DNA of 64,000 nt from Clostridia bacterium (GCA_017540175.1 JAFYBN010000036.1:1-64000), one strand, 5' to 3'. Counted from the first letter of the stretch, positions 46,806-57,137 are shown. Notes: a model not told the origin generated them from the sequence alone. Numbers and translations: made by a program.

Positions 46806-48710
46806 ATGAACTTCACCTTCGACACGAAGCACACCGTGCCCCTTTCCCCCTATGTCTTCGGATACAATCTCGAGCACACCCGGTCCGCCGTGGGCGGCTC
46901 GGGCGGGCTGAGCGCGCAGATGCTCCGCAACCGCAAATTCGCGGGAAAGCCCGCGAAAAACAGCGGCGTCGCCGCCGAATGGACGGGCGTGGGCGACCGG
47001 GCGTTCTTCCAGACCGGCGGCAGGGCATGCTATACCCGGCATATCGGGTGCGAGCGGATGCGGCGGGGCAACGAGCTGCAGTCCCAGAGCGTACAGAACG
47101 TGCACGGAGGTCTCTGCGGCATCGCGCAGGGCGGTCTGTGCCTCAAGGCGGGCGGAACCTACGAAATGCGCTCGGTCACCCTGTGCTCCGTCCCCGTCAC
47201 GCTCGCGGCGGAGCTGACCGATCGGGACGGCGGGGTCGTCTACGCGCGGCGGGAGCTCTCCCTCGTCCCCGGCGGCTGGCAGACGAGCGAGTTCACGCTC
47301 ACCTCCTCTGCGTCCGACGGCGAGGCATCGGTCCGCTTCGTTTTCTCCGAGCGGGCGGAGGTGATCTTCGGCGCGCTCTCCATGCTGCCCGCAGGGCATT
47401 TTCACGGGATGCGCGCGGACGTTGTGAAGCTGTTCAAGGAGCTCGGACCCGCCGTCATCCGCTGGCCGGGCGGCAATTTCGCGGGAGAATACCGCTGGAA
47501 GGACGGTCTGCTGCCCTCCGACATGCGCGGACCGCTGCAGGCGGCGACCGAGATCGAGACGCAGCCCCATTCCCACGGCTACGACTATCACGAAATCTCC
47601 ACGGACGATTTTGTCGCCCTCTGCCGCGAGGTGGGCGCGGAGCCGTTTCTGACGATCAACCTCGTGTGGAACAGCCCGCAGGACAGCGCGGACTGGGTCG
47701 AATACGTGAACGGCTCGCCCGACACGGAATACGGAAAAAAGAGGGCGGAGAACGGTTCTCCCGAACCGTATCGCGTCCGCTTCTGGTCCCTCGGGAACGA
47801 AATGGGCTACGGGCACATGGAAGGGCCGATGCGCCCGGAGGATTACGCGGCCCTTGCCGAAGAGCACATTGCCGCCATGCGCGCGGTCGATCCGGAGATC
47901 GAGCTCTTCTCCTCCGGTCCCTATCCGAACGACGACTGGGCGGAAAACTCCGCGTCAAAGCTGGCTGATACCGTCCGGTACGTCTCCCTGCATCACTACG
48001 CCGGCGCGGCGATGGACTACACGAGCCCGGAAAAGATCGCCGAGACCTATCGCGCCATTGTCTCCGCTTCCGCCGGAGCCCGGAACCACGCCCGGAACAT
48101 GCGCGCGTGCCTCGACCGACAGGAGAAGGGGAAAACGCTGCTCATTTCCTTCGACGAGTGGAATTTCTGGTACGCTTGGTACCGCCCGTCCTGCGTGGGA
48201 GAGGGGATCTTCACGGCGAAGACGCTCCACATGCTGCTTGAGGAATCCGCGCCGCTCGCCATGCCGTTCTGCTGCTATTTCCAGCCGATCGGCGAGGGGG
48301 CGATCCTGATCGAGCCGGATTCGGCGCGGCTGAGTGCGAACGGACAGGTCTTTTCCCTGCTGAAGGATCACCGCGGCGGCGCGCTCTGCCCGCTTGCGCC
48401 GTGCGGCGCCGACCGTGCGGACGACGGCGATGTGCGTGCGGACGACGGTGAGGTCCTTGCCACCGTGAAGGACGGCGTTCTGACGGTGACGCTCGTGAAC
48501 GACGCCTATGACGAACCGCGGGAATTCCGGCTCGGCGGATGCGCGGGAGAGGTGACCGACGCCGTGCTGCTTTCTTCGGACGAGGTCACGCCGCACTCGT
48601 ATTTCACCGCGTCTCCGCTCGAAGTCACGTCGACGTCGGACGGGAGCGGTCTCTGCGCCGTCCTGCCGCCGCACAGCGTGGGGAAGATCACCGTGCGGAT
48701 GGCGGAATAA
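46806..48710 (+). CDS. GH51-type alpha-L-arabinofuranosidase with inserted N-terminal domain
   Basis: The 634-aa protein has the GH51 acid/base E332 in LGNEMGYGHMEG and the nucleophile E451 in SFDEWNFW. A beta-sandwich-like region (about residues 55-195) sits between the first strand and the barrel (HFHGMRADVV, PAVIRWPGGNFAGEYRW), making it longer than the GH51 at 31217-32729. It has no signal peptide, so arabinosides must be imported. The C-terminal domain is beta-rich, as in the family. A short ADDGDVRADDGEV duplication occurs near residue 540. Confidence 0.88.
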   Translation: MNFTFDTKHTVPLSPYVFGYNLEHTRSAVGGSGGLSAQMLRNRKFAGKPAKNSGVAAEWTGVGDRAFFQTGGRACYTRHIGCERMRRGNELQSQSVQNVHGGLCGIAQGGLCLKAGGTYEMRSVTLCSVPVTLAAELTDRDGGVVYARRELSLVPGGWQTSEFTLTSSASDGEASVRFVFSERAEVIFGALSMLPAGHFHGMRADVVKLFKELGPAVIRWPGGNFAGEYRWKDGLLPSDMRGPLQAATEIETQPHSHGYDYHEISTDDFVALCREVGAEPFLTINLVWNSPQDSADWVEYVNGSPDTEYGKKRAENGSPEPYRVRFWSLGNEMGYGHMEGPMRPEDYAALAEEHIAAMRAVDPEIELFSSGPYPNDDWAENSASKLADTVRYVSLHHYAGAAMDYTSPEKIAETYRAIVSASAGARNHARNMRACLDRQEKGKTLLISFDEWNFWYAWYRPSCVGEGIFTAKTLHMLLEESAPLAMPFCCYFQPIGEGAILIEPDSARLSANGQVFSLLKDHRGGALCPLAPCGADRADDGDVRADDGEVLATVKDGVLTVTLVNDAYDEPREFRLGGCAGEVTDAVLLSSDEVTPHSYFTASPLEVTSTSDGSGLCAVLPPHSVGKITVRMAE

Positions 48711-48745
48711 AGGCGGATCATTGAAACCGAAGCCAAGCGGCAAGA

Positions 48746-48791
48746 AGAAAGAGCGCCCGGGTCAAACCGTAAGCGCTCTTTCTTTCTCTCC
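48746..48791. terminator. Terminator hairpin
   Basis: A perfect 11-bp stem AGAAAGAGCGC/GCGCTCTTTCT (48746-48756, 48773-48783) is followed by a T/C-rich run. It lies between convergent genes ending at 48710 (plus) and 48874 (minus). Confidence 0.75.
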
Positions 48792-48873
48792 CCGGAGGAA
48801 ATCCCGCCGGGCTTTTCCCGCGCCGCCTTCTCCGGGCCGCCGTGTGCATCGGCATGCCCGCCTCTTTTCTCTT

Positions 48874-49851
48874 CTACGGCTCCCTCGGATTGAGCACGAC
48901 GAGATCACGCTCCTGCATCCGGTTTGAGACCGCGCCGGTCGCCATCTCCGGCGTGAGCACGTTTCCTGCCTCCTCTTTCGCGCGGACCTTCTCGTTCCAC
49001 TCCCGGTTGTATGCCGCGCGGTACGCGACGAACTCATCCAGTTCGACCTTATAGTCAAACGTCGGACAGGGATACCCGGTTTCCTCGAGCGCGGCAAGGA
49101 TATCCCAGTCCTTGTAGTCCTTATACATCCGGTTTTCTTCCTCGTCCGTGATCTCAATCTTGAAATCCAGCGCGTCGAGCGTGCTTTCCATGGAATAGAG
49201 GTATTCCGTGCCGTCGATATCCTGGATTTCAAAGAGATACGTCGGGTGATACGCGTAATCCTCCCCGTATTCCCGCCAGTTCAGAAGAAGCCGCAGATCG
49301 GCGTCGACGAGCAGATATTCCTCCCCGACCGCCGGACGCGCAAATCCCCACGTATAGTACATCGGCGCGCCGTATGTGTCAAAGAGATAGGCGTCCTGCT
49401 CTATGACCTCCCCGCTTTCCTCGTCCCGGAGGACTTCGATGTGATAAACGGTTTTCGGCCAGTCGGTGTCATACACGCTGCGTACGCGTGTCGTGACATA
49501 TTTCTCGATTTCCGTGATCCGGATGCGGTAGGAGTGCCGATAGGCAAGGCGTTCGACCAGCGTTCCGTTCGGAAACCAGCCGGGATGTTCCGTCAAGCGG
49601 TCGATGCTCTTTTTGAAGGGATGGAAGAAATCGACCTGCCTCCCCTTGCCCGTCGTGTCGTCGATGGCGGTCGCCGTACTTTTGGTGTCCTCGCCGAACT
49701 CTGGGGACCAGAAGGACTGAAAGCGCAGTTCTTTCGGAATCTCCTTCACCTCATGTCCGTTCCAGCCGATCTCGGGTGATTTTTCCGCGGAGCAGCCGCT
49801 GAAAAGAAACAGAGTAAGCATTGCCCAAAGAAAGCAGAAGAATCGTTTCAT
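48874..49851 (-). CDS. Lipoprotein, unknown
   Basis: The 325-aa protein has a lipoprotein signal with lipobox FSGC (C20). The mature part is acidic, beta-rich at first (RIRITEIEKYVTTRV, KTVYHIEVLRDE) and helical at the end. I recognise no family. It is the last gene of a minus-strand run of two further lipoproteins and a large permease, 24 bp after the gene at 49876-51114, so it may be an accessory of that putative membrane complex. Confidence 0.75.
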   Translation of the reverse strand: MKRFFCFLWAMLTLFLFSGCSAEKSPEIGWNGHEVKEIPKELRFQSFWSPEFGEDTKSTATAIDDTTGKGRQVDFFHPFKKSIDRLTEHPGWFPNGTLVERLAYRHSYRIRITEIEKYVTTRVRSVYDTDWPKTVYHIEVLRDEESGEVIEQDAYLFDTYGAPMYYTWGFARPAVGEEYLLVDADLRLLLNWREYGEDYAYHPTYLFEIQDIDGTEYLYSMESTLDALDFKIEITDEEENRMYKDYKDWDILAALEETGYPCPTFDYKVELDEFVAYRAAYNREWNEKVRAKEEAGNVLTPEMATGAVSNRMQERDLVVLNPREP

Positions 49852-49875
49852 GTTTGTTCCCCCTTTATTATGCCG

Positions 49876-51114
49876 TCAGTTCAGCCACTGCGCGGTTGCC
49901 ATGGTGATTTTTCCAGTCTGCCGGCTGATCCAGCCCATTTCCCAGTTCAGCCGGGGATTGTAGATCCCGCCGTAGAACACGATTTTGTCCTCCCCCTCCT
50001 CAGCGAAGGCGATCGCCTGAACATTGAACCCTTCCGCCGGGATCGTCTCAACAAGGCGCATGTCCGCCGTATCGAAAACATCGACGCCGGGGTTGCGCAC
50101 GACGGGATAGACGAGCGACCCGTCGTTTCGTTCATATACCCCGGCGGCCTGCGGATCGAAATGGTGAAGGTACAGGGTTTGCCCGTCCTCCGAGAGATAC
50201 CCCCACGCCGTGGTCTGGACCTTCGTTTCCGTCCGCGCGAGGACCTCGCCGGTCCCTCGGTCGACCTTCGCGACGGAATAAAGGGAGTAGGTGTTTGTCC
50301 GCTCCTCTTCCGGAATCATCTCATCCCCGTCCCAGGGAGCTGTGACCTCGACGGATTCCCGGCTGTCGAACAGATAGAGGAAATCCCCGTCGATATAGCA
50401 GTCCGTGGATTCGCCCGAAACGAAGGTGTGAATAACTTCCCTTGTGTTCCCGTCGGAGAGGGGTTCGGATGTCTTTCCGTTCAGGGAAACGGCGACGAGC
50501 GTGCGGTCATACGCGCCGAGCAGGTATAGGGTTTCCGTGTCCGCGCCCGCGAAATACCAGTCGTTGTCCGGCAGATCGAGCGCCTTGACGCGCCCGCCCC
50601 TCAGAGACACGGAGCAGACGTGATACGCGCCGCTCTGCTCGCCGTCTTCCTTCTGTTCGTCCTTCATCTGACTGAGAAAATACAGCCGGGAGCCGACAAC
50701 CATCATCGCACCGATGCTGTTCGGGTATTCGTGCAGTACATACCGCCGCTCTCCGCTCGAAGGAGAAACGGAAATCACATTGTACGCGGATGGGTTGTCA
50801 TCGGAACGGGCTGCCGCAAGAAGATTTCCTTCTCCGTCCATCGTCATGGCGCCGAAACCCCAGCCGACGTAGGCGCCGCAGGAAGGATCGTTCATGCCGT
50901 GGGAGCAGGACGGGTCCGCGCAGAGAGGACCGTATACGCCGTTGTCCACGGACAGGGATGTGATCTGTGTCCCCCCGATCCCGCCGTAGACGCGGTGTCC
51001 GTCGAACTGGACGGGTGTGTGGCGCGAGCTGACATAGCCCGTCGCCTGCGAACAGGAACAAAGAAGAAGGACGGCGGCGAGGCAGGCGAGCAGGGCTTTC
51101 CGTTTCGTTTTCAT
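49876..51114 (-). CDS. Beta-propeller-like lipoprotein with CxDPxCxH motif
   Basis: The 412-aa protein has lipobox LCSC (C21). The mature part contains CADPSCSHGMNDPSC at about residues 64-78, a Cys/His motif shared in form with the lipoprotein at 53555-54844. About six repeated beta units follow (for example GSRLYFLSQM, DTETLYLLGAY, DGDFLYLFDSR, DGQTLYLHHFD), suggesting a propeller. The ATG at 51114 lies 5 bp after GGAGG. The Cys/His set could bind a metal or form disulfides; that is inference. Confidence 0.78.
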   Translation of the reverse strand: MKTKRKALLACLAAVLLLCSCSQATGYVSSRHTPVQFDGHRVYGGIGGTQITSLSVDNGVYGPLCADPSCSHGMNDPSCGAYVGWGFGAMTMDGEGNLLAAARSDDNPSAYNVISVSPSSGERRYVLHEYPNSIGAMMVVGSRLYFLSQMKDEQKEDGEQSGAYHVCSVSLRGGRVKALDLPDNDWYFAGADTETLYLLGAYDRTLVAVSLNGKTSEPLSDGNTREVIHTFVSGESTDCYIDGDFLYLFDSRESVEVTAPWDGDEMIPEEERTNTYSLYSVAKVDRGTGEVLARTETKVQTTAWGYLSEDGQTLYLHHFDPQAAGVYERNDGSLVYPVVRNPGVDVFDTADMRLVETIPAEGFNVQAIAFAEEGEDKIVFYGGIYNPRLNWEMGWISRQTGKITMATAQWLN

Positions 51115-51215
51115 AGTTGCCTCCAAGGAGTCGAACTCACGTTCTTTTCTGAATGGATTTTTCTAAAAACCTGTCTGCGATTCGGGAGAGCGGGCTTTGT
51201 GCCGGCTGTTCTGTT

Positions 51216-53558
51216 CTATCTCCCCGCCGCTGCCGCCGTCAGGAAAACGGGGAGCGCGGCAAAGACGCCGATGAGGATCCATCCCTCCCGTCCCGCCGTT
51301 ATAAGCGGGGTCGCGCGGAACAAGGCCGAAAAATCGAAAAACCGCAGGACGGAGACGCCGAGCGTTCTGAGGATCCCCGGCAGCGCGGTCAAAACGACCG
51401 AAAACAGGGCGACGGGGATGGGACCGCGCAAAAGAGCGGACAGGGAACAGACGAGCAGGACGAGAACGATCCCCGCGGCGATCCGCACCGCGGCATACAG
51501 CGCGAACGCCTGCCCGACCGATAGGCTGAAGCCGCTGCCGCCGCTGCCGCCGATCGTTCCGAAAATTTCAAGGGAGCGCACGGGAGCGTCCGCCATGGGA
51601 AGAGGATATCGGGACAGAGCCGCCCAAAGCTCCGCGCCGATCCAGACCGCGCTCATGACAACCGAAGCAGCGGCGGCAGTCATGTATTTTCGGGAAAACG
51701 TTCGCCTCCTGCCGTGCTTTGCCGCGCGCAGAACGGGAGAAAATCCTCCGCCCGCGCCGAACTCGATCCCGAAGGAGGTCATTCCGAAGAGAAGCAGGAT
51801 CCCGTACAGAAGCCAGTCGCTGTCCCGCGAAAACAGGCGGAGCCAGCCGGTGTCATACACGAACCAGCCCTCTTTTCCCCGTGCCGAAAGGCGGTCCAAA
51901 TACGTGAGGCGGCTTTCGATTTCCGTGAAGACGTCCCGGCGGCTGTAAACCCTTGCATATTCCTTCAGATATTCCTGATACTCCTCCGCCGAAAGCTCAC
52001 CGCGGATATAGGCAGCCCGCGTATCGTCAAAACGGCTGAGGATGTCGGCAATGTGCGCCCGTTCCTCGCGGATCGCGGTTCGTTTTTCGTCCGTCACCGG
52101 TCCGGCGAGCGTTTCCAAATACTCCTTGTACACCGTCTCACTGAAAGAGAGCGAATTCTTGCCCTCTTCGGCGATCAGGATCCCCTGCGCAAGCATGAGC
52201 GTGAGGATCAATAGAACGGTCCTTCCCGCAAAGAAGAGCTTATATGCCTCATATCCGGCGAGGGACAGCGTATGGGACCGGAACGCGGCTCTTTTCGCAG
52301 CACGTCCGGGTTTGAGCCCGGTAAGACGGATTCTGGCCGCCCTCTTTTTCTGTCCGGCACAGCGGGACCAGAAGAAAAGGGACACGGCGGCTGAGATAAG
52401 AAGCGCGAAGATCGAGACGATGGCGGCGGCATGGGCGGACGGGAGCGGGAACTCAAACAGGCGGACGACCCGGTATTGCCCGAGATACACGCCCGCATTC
52501 GCCGTCTTCAAAGCGTTCAGAAGGCTGAGCGGATTCTCGTGACGCGGGAAAGCATACAGCTCGGCGAGGAACATCAGCCCCGCGCCGCCCGCGCCCGTGA
52601 GCAGGGAGCGGACGGGAGAGCGAAACCATGTGCAGAGAAATGCCGCGAATCCGGCAAAGAGCATGGCGCCGAGTGTGCGGAACAGCAGAACGAAGAAGAA
52701 TCCCTCGCAAATCGAGAAAGCAAAGGGACACATCGCAAAGGATCCGATCGTCTGGATCGCGTTTTCCGCTCCGCCGAGCCCGTTTGTCAGCGCGACAATG
52801 AGAAGGACTTCGCCGCGGAACAGGACGGAGAGGAAGAGAACCGAAAGCAGAAGCGCGGCAAGCTTCGAGAAAAACACCGGCATTCTGCCCTTTTGGGTTG
52901 AACGGAGCAGGGGTACGAACTTCACCGAAAAATCATGAGTGAACAGAAATACAGCTATCACAAGGACCGAGAGAAAAAGAAACGCGCAGTCGAGGTCATA
53001 CGAGAAGACTTTATCCCAGCCTCGGACGAAATCCCCTGTGAAGGAAACCTCGTTCAGCGCGCGCGAATAGACCAAGATCACGTCTTCCGCATAGCTTCGG
53101 AGGAAGCCGGTCTCCCCTCTGCTTTCGTAGTCGACGACCCGCCGCCGCGCGTCCCGGATCACACCCTCGACCTTCTCCCGAAAAGATCGCTCGATCCCGA
53201 TCCTTGCCATCGCTTCCGCGAGGATCATCCGGTCCGTAAAGCCATTCGGCGCGTAACGGTTCGGGAGCTTCACGGGCTCCGCGTCCGCTGCGGGTGCGGA
53301 GAGACCCTGCCGCATCCGCTGTACGGTCAGAATTTCCTGTTCTCTTTGGAAGGCGATGAGGTTTTCATACGCCGCCGTCATGCCTTCTTCATCGGCAAGG
53401 AAGAGCTCATATACCTCCTCGAGCGCGTCGGGCGGCAGCTCCCGTTCCTTCACGCTGACCTGACCAAAACAGACGAGAGCGTTCAGAACAAGAAGGGTCA
53501 ACAGAGCTGCGGCGACGACGCGCTCGTGGAGGAGTTTCTGAAATTCGCAGCGGATCAT
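51216..53558 (-). CDS. Large ABC-2-type permease-like membrane protein
   Basis: The 780-aa protein is built of two halves. Each has an N-terminal anchor helix, a soluble extracytoplasmic loop of about 130 residues and a bundle of five to six helices. The first half starts CEFQKLLHERVVAAALLTLL and the second near residue 430 with SLAGYEAYKLFFAGRTVLLI. This resembles a fused pair of ABC-2 export permeases. No ATPase gene is adjacent, so the energy source is unknown. The start overlaps the stop of the upstream lipoprotein gene by 4 bp (ATGA). Confidence 0.72.
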   Translation of the reverse strand: MIRCEFQKLLHERVVAAALLTLLVLNALVCFGQVSVKERELPPDALEEVYELFLADEEGMTAAYENLIAFQREQEILTVQRMRQGLSAPAADAEPVKLPNRYAPNGFTDRMILAEAMARIGIERSFREKVEGVIRDARRRVVDYESRGETGFLRSYAEDVILVYSRALNEVSFTGDFVRGWDKVFSYDLDCAFLFLSVLVIAVFLFTHDFSVKFVPLLRSTQKGRMPVFFSKLAALLLSVLFLSVLFRGEVLLIVALTNGLGGAENAIQTIGSFAMCPFAFSICEGFFFVLLFRTLGAMLFAGFAAFLCTWFRSPVRSLLTGAGGAGLMFLAELYAFPRHENPLSLLNALKTANAGVYLGQYRVVRLFEFPLPSAHAAAIVSIFALLISAAVSLFFWSRCAGQKKRAARIRLTGLKPGRAAKRAAFRSHTLSLAGYEAYKLFFAGRTVLLILTLMLAQGILIAEEGKNSLSFSETVYKEYLETLAGPVTDEKRTAIREERAHIADILSRFDDTRAAYIRGELSAEEYQEYLKEYARVYSRRDVFTEIESRLTYLDRLSARGKEGWFVYDTGWLRLFSRDSDWLLYGILLLFGMTSFGIEFGAGGGFSPVLRAAKHGRRRTFSRKYMTAAAASVVMSAVWIGAELWAALSRYPLPMADAPVRSLEIFGTIGGSGGSGFSLSVGQAFALYAAVRIAAGIVLVLLVCSLSALLRGPIPVALFSVVLTALPGILRTLGVSVLRFFDFSALFRATPLITAGREGWILIGVFAALPVFLTAAAAGR

Positions 53559-54844
53559 GAATCCGTCTCCAGAATACGGACCGAACCGTTCTCGACGTCA
53601 ATGCGCATGATCCCGAATCGACCGTCTGCGTCGCTCTTCATCACCTCGCCGTCGTCGATCGCGCCGTCGCCGTTTACGTCATCATATCGGGTAAAGAGTC
53701 CGTAAATATAGTTGTCGACCGCGAGCCAGTGCCGGATCTGCCATGAACCGTAATCTCCCTCGAACGAAAAGACAAGTTCATCGCCCAAGCCGTCATGCGC
53801 GCATCGGCGCAGTTCCTTTCCGTACAATTCGACTTCATCCCCGTCATAACCGTCCAGACGGTTCTTTCCGGCAGAGCGGGTCTGTCCGTCCAGATAGTAG
53901 ATATACCGGCCGGTGAGCGTCCAGTTCGTACACCCTTCTATGATCCGCGCCGCGCTTTCCGCGTCATTCGGATCGGTCATGCGGTACACATCCAGCGTTC
54001 CGTCCGCACGTCGATCAAAAAAGATGTCCGTCCCGTCCGTCATGGCGACATTGTCGAATTGGCCCGTCGAGTGCGTGATTTCATCCGTGTTTTCAAGCGT
54101 TCTCGAATAGAGCCGGACCCCGTCCGTAAAATAGATGCGTTCGTTCAGGACGAAGAGAAACCGCTCGAACACACCGTCGGCATTGTTTTCGCCGCCGATC
54201 ACCACCGACTTTTCCGACGCGATGTCCAGCCGGCAGATTTTGAGAATGTATTTGTCGAGCTCCTCGCTGTACACATGATCGCAATAGTATCGGCGCCCGT
54301 TATAAAAGAGCTGAAGGGTATAATCCGAGAAGCCTTTTTTGTCATAGGTTTCAAGCACATGGACCTTCCCGCTCTCCGTGTCATAGAAAACGGAATCCTG
54401 AATGTCCACCCGATACCGAGGCGTTCCGTCCGGGTTTCGGTAAGTATAGCTCGTCATTCGTTTATAGAAAATCTTTCCGTCGCAGACATAGAACAGCGGA
54501 ACAATCCCATAAAAGGGACAGTCCGGCGTCGCGTGGTCGCAGAGGGGATCAGGGCATACCGAGGTGATCATGCCCGTCTTTAGGTTCAGCGTCATGAGCG
54601 TTTGATCCCGTTTCCCGTTTGATCCGTTCAGGAAATACAGCCGACCGCCGTCATATTGGAGCTGCTTTCCGCCGTCAATACAGTTGTCGGGACAGGGTTT
54701 GTCGTCCGCTTCGACGTATTCCCAATCCTCCGGGGCGTACCCGGTCTCTGCTGCCGAAGCGGGCAAAGCGGGCTCATGTTCTCCGCCGCAGGAGCAAAGA
54801 ACAAAAAAGAGGAAAAACAGCGTCAGGAATAACTTAGGGTTCAT
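53555..54844 (-). CDS. Beta-propeller-like lipoprotein with CxDPxCxH motif
   Basis: The 429-aa protein has lipobox LCSC (C19). It carries CPDPLCDHATPDCPF (about residues 97-111), the same C-x-D-P-x-C-x-H layout as the lipoprotein at 49876-51114. Repeated DGRLYF/DGKIFY-like beta units follow. Near the C-terminus, DVNGDGAIDDGEV resembles a dockerin or EF-hand calcium loop. The ATG at 54844 follows AAAGGTG. Its stop overlaps the permease start by 4 bp. It heads the minus-strand run down to 48874. Confidence 0.78.
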   Translation of the reverse strand: MNPKLFLTLFFLFFVLCSCGGEHEPALPASAAETGYAPEDWEYVEADDKPCPDNCIDGGKQLQYDGGRLYFLNGSNGKRDQTLMTLNLKTGMITSVCPDPLCDHATPDCPFYGIVPLFYVCDGKIFYKRMTSYTYRNPDGTPRYRVDIQDSVFYDTESGKVHVLETYDKKGFSDYTLQLFYNGRRYYCDHVYSEELDKYILKICRLDIASEKSVVIGGENNADGVFERFLFVLNERIYFTDGVRLYSRTLENTDEITHSTGQFDNVAMTDGTDIFFDRRADGTLDVYRMTDPNDAESAARIIEGCTNWTLTGRYIYYLDGQTRSAGKNRLDGYDGDEVELYGKELRRCAHDGLGDELVFSFEGDYGSWQIRHWLAVDNYIYGLFTRYDDVNGDGAIDDGEVMKSDADGRFGIMRIDVENGSVRILETDS

Positions 54845-55189
54845 TGTCGGCACCTTTCCGTCCGTCCGCAGACGGATCCCGTGAATTTGATCGATCTATG
54901 ATGGATAACCACCGACGAGCCTGTTTCGTTACATGCACACGAAAACTTTTTTCGCTCTCCCGTCTTCCGGCAAGGCGCAAAAACCGGTGCCAGTGCGCCG
55001 GGCAGATGGGGGGCATCTGAGCGGATGGCTGGGCGGCGGATGCTTCCGCGGCGGATGCTTCCGCGGCGGATGCTTCCGCGGGCGGAGAGTCCCGCGGGCG
55101 GGAAAAAGCGTTTCGGTTTCCTGTTGGGATCTTTCCGCCTTCTTTATTCCATATAACCCCGCAAAGTGGCAAAACGTTACGTCGGGGCG
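54845..55189. other. Intergenic with a 15-bp tandem repeat
   Basis: About 345 bp separate the lipoprotein gene start (54844) from the fucI terminator. No credible gene is present. Three copies of the 15-bp unit GGCGGATGCTTCCGC lie at 55035-55079. I found no clear promoter for the lipoprotein cluster, though AT-rich patches occur near 54895-54950. Confidence 0.5.
55035..55079. repeat. 15-bp tandem repeat, three copies
   Basis: The unit GGCGGATGCTTCCGC is repeated three times without change. Each unit is partly self-complementary (GCGGA/TCCGC). Confidence 0.88.
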
Positions 55190-55236
55190 CAAAAAACCGC
55201 CGCGGGTTTTCCATTTTCGGGAAAATCCGCGGCGGA
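55190..55236 (-). terminator. Intrinsic terminator of fucI
   Basis: On the minus strand a stem CCGCCGCGG/CCGCGGCGG with inner pairing of TTTTCCC and GGAAAAC is followed by TTTTTT (55196-55191). It begins 23 bp after the fucI stop. Confidence 0.88.
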
Positions 55237-55258
55237 AGGTATTCGGTTTTGCGGTCGC

Positions 55259-57067
55259 TTATTTCGTCGTTCTCTTGAACTGCGGGCCGTAGTTCGCGCA
55301 GGCTCTGTAATCCGCGCCTTCCGGATCGGAGCCGAAGAGGTTCCACGCGGCGGGACGGAAGAGCTTTTCCTCGGGCACGTTGTGCGTCGCGACCGGGATG
55401 CGCAGGATGGAGCAGAGCGTGATGAGGTCCGCGCCGATGTGGCCGTAGCTGATCGCGCCGTGGTTGGCTCCCCACGAGTTCATGAGGTCGTAGGCGGAGC
55501 GGAACGCGCCCTTGCCGGTGCAGCGGGGCGTGAACCAGGTGCAGGGCCAGGTGTAGTCCGTTCTCTTCCAGAGGATGTCGTTGACTTCGTCGGGCAGGGC
55601 GACCGTCCAGCCCTCGGCGATCTGGAGCACGGGACCGAGCCCCTGCACGAGGTCGAGGCGGATCATGGTGGCGGGCATTTCATACTTCGTCACGAAGCGG
55701 GAGGAATAGCCGCCCCCGCGGAAGTAACCGAGGTCGGCGGGGTTCCACGTGGTGGCCGCGAGGATCTTGTCCGCGTCCTCCTCGGTGACGTTGAACCACT
55801 GCTTCATGAGGTGCTCGCCGGTCTTTTCGCAGACCGCTTCGCCGCAGGCGTCGAGGCACGCCGCGCCGGAGTTGATGAGGTGGATGAAGCCGTCCGCGTC
55901 CTTCGAGTGGCCTTCGATCTCGTAGCCGGTCGCTCTCTTCACCGCGGCGCCGGACCAGTAGGTGCGGACGTCGGCGAAGATCTGCGGGCGGTTCGTGAGC
56001 AGCTTCATGAAGAGCATGCCGAGGCCGTTCAGCACGTCGTTCTCGGTGGCAAGGATGTAGGGCTCGCGGATGCCGTCCCAGTCGAAGGAGGTGTTGAGCA
56101 GCGCTTCCGCGAAGTCGCAGTTCGGATAGAAGTCCGTCCACTGGCGCTGGCCCTGGAAGCCCGCCGCGATGGCGTTGTGACCGACCATTTCCTCTTCGCG
56201 GCCGGCGGGGAGGTTCGGGTTGCCGTTCATGAGGTCCTTGATGATGACCATCATCTTCACGACGAATTCCCACTGCTCGTCCTTGACCTCGCGGGTGTTC
56301 TGCAGCTCGGCAGGGTTCTTGTCGAAGCCCTCGGTGCATTTCGCCTTCGTCCACGCCATGGCCTTTTCGAATTCGGCCTTGTCGTAGATCTCCTCGGTCA
56401 TGCGGCGGATGATTTCGACTTCATCCACGGATTCCACGCGCATTCCGAGGTATTCCTCGATGAAGCGGGGATCGATGATGGAGCCGCCGATGCCCATCGT
56501 GACGGAACCGATCTGGAGGTAGCTCTTGCCGCGCATGGTGGCGGCGGCGACGGCGGCGCGTCCGAAGCGGAGCAGCTTTTCGCGCACGTCGTCCGGAATG
56601 GAGGTGTCGTCCGCATCCTGGACCTCATGTCCGTAAATGCCGAACGCGGGCAGACCCTTCTGGGCGTGGGTGGCGAGAACGGAGGCGAGGTAGACCGCGC
56701 CGGGACGCTCCGTGCCGTTGAAGCCCCAGACCGCCTTGATGGTGTTCGGGTCGGTGTCCATGGTTTCGGAGCCGTAGCACCAGCACGGGGTGACGGTGAG
56801 CGTGATGTCCACGCCCGCCTTCTTGAACTTGTCCGCGCAGGCGGCGGATTCCGCGACGCGGCCGATGGTGGTGTCCGCGATGACGACCTTCACGGGTTCG
56901 CCGTTCGAGTAGCGGAGGTTTTCTTCAAAGAGCTTCGCGGCGGACTTCGCCATGTTCATGGTCTGATCCTCGAGGGATTCGCGCACCTTGAGGGCGCCGC
57001 GCCGTCCGTCGATGGTGGGGCGGATGCCGATCACGGGATAATCGCCGATGAGTCTGGATTTTGCCAT
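55259..57067 (-). CDS. fucI: L-fucose isomerase
   Basis: FucI converts L-fucose to L-fuculose (and D-arabinose to D-ribulose) with Mn2+. The 602-aa length matches the E. coli enzyme (591 aa). Family blocks are [45 protein letters not shown] and [11 protein letters not shown], which carries the catalytic Glu and Asp region. The start at 57067 has an AAAGGA site; the open frame extends to 57370 but crosses the promoter. No fucK, fucA or fucP is nearby, so fuculose handling must be encoded elsewhere. Confidence 0.96.
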   Translation of the reverse strand: MAKSRLIGDYPVIGIRPTIDGRRGALKVRESLEDQTMNMAKSAAKLFEENLRYSNGEPVKVVIADTTIGRVAESAACADKFKKAGVDITLTVTPCWCYGSETMDTDPNTIKAVWGFNGTERPGAVYLASVLATHAQKGLPAFGIYGHEVQDADDTSIPDDVREKLLRFGRAAVAAATMRGKSYLQIGSVTMGIGGSIIDPRFIEEYLGMRVESVDEVEIIRRMTEEIYDKAEFEKAMAWTKAKCTEGFDKNPAELQNTREVKDEQWEFVVKMMVIIKDLMNGNPNLPAGREEEMVGHNAIAAGFQGQRQWTDFYPNCDFAEALLNTSFDWDGIREPYILATENDVLNGLGMLFMKLLTNRPQIFADVRTYWSGAAVKRATGYEIEGHSKDADGFIHLINSGAACLDACGEAVCEKTGEHLMKQWFNVTEEDADKILAATTWNPADLGYFRGGGYSSRFVTKYEMPATMIRLDLVQGLGPVLQIAEGWTVALPDEVNDILWKRTDYTWPCTWFTPRCTGKGAFRSAYDLMNSWGANHGAISYGHIGADLITLCSILRIPVATHNVPEEKLFRPAAWNLFGSDPEGADYRACANYGPQFKRTTK

Positions 57068-57137
57068 ACCTGAGATTCCTTTCTTCAAGTCAAACTGGAT
57101 TTCGGTTTCGGCAGAACTGCCTTTATTTGCTGTATCC

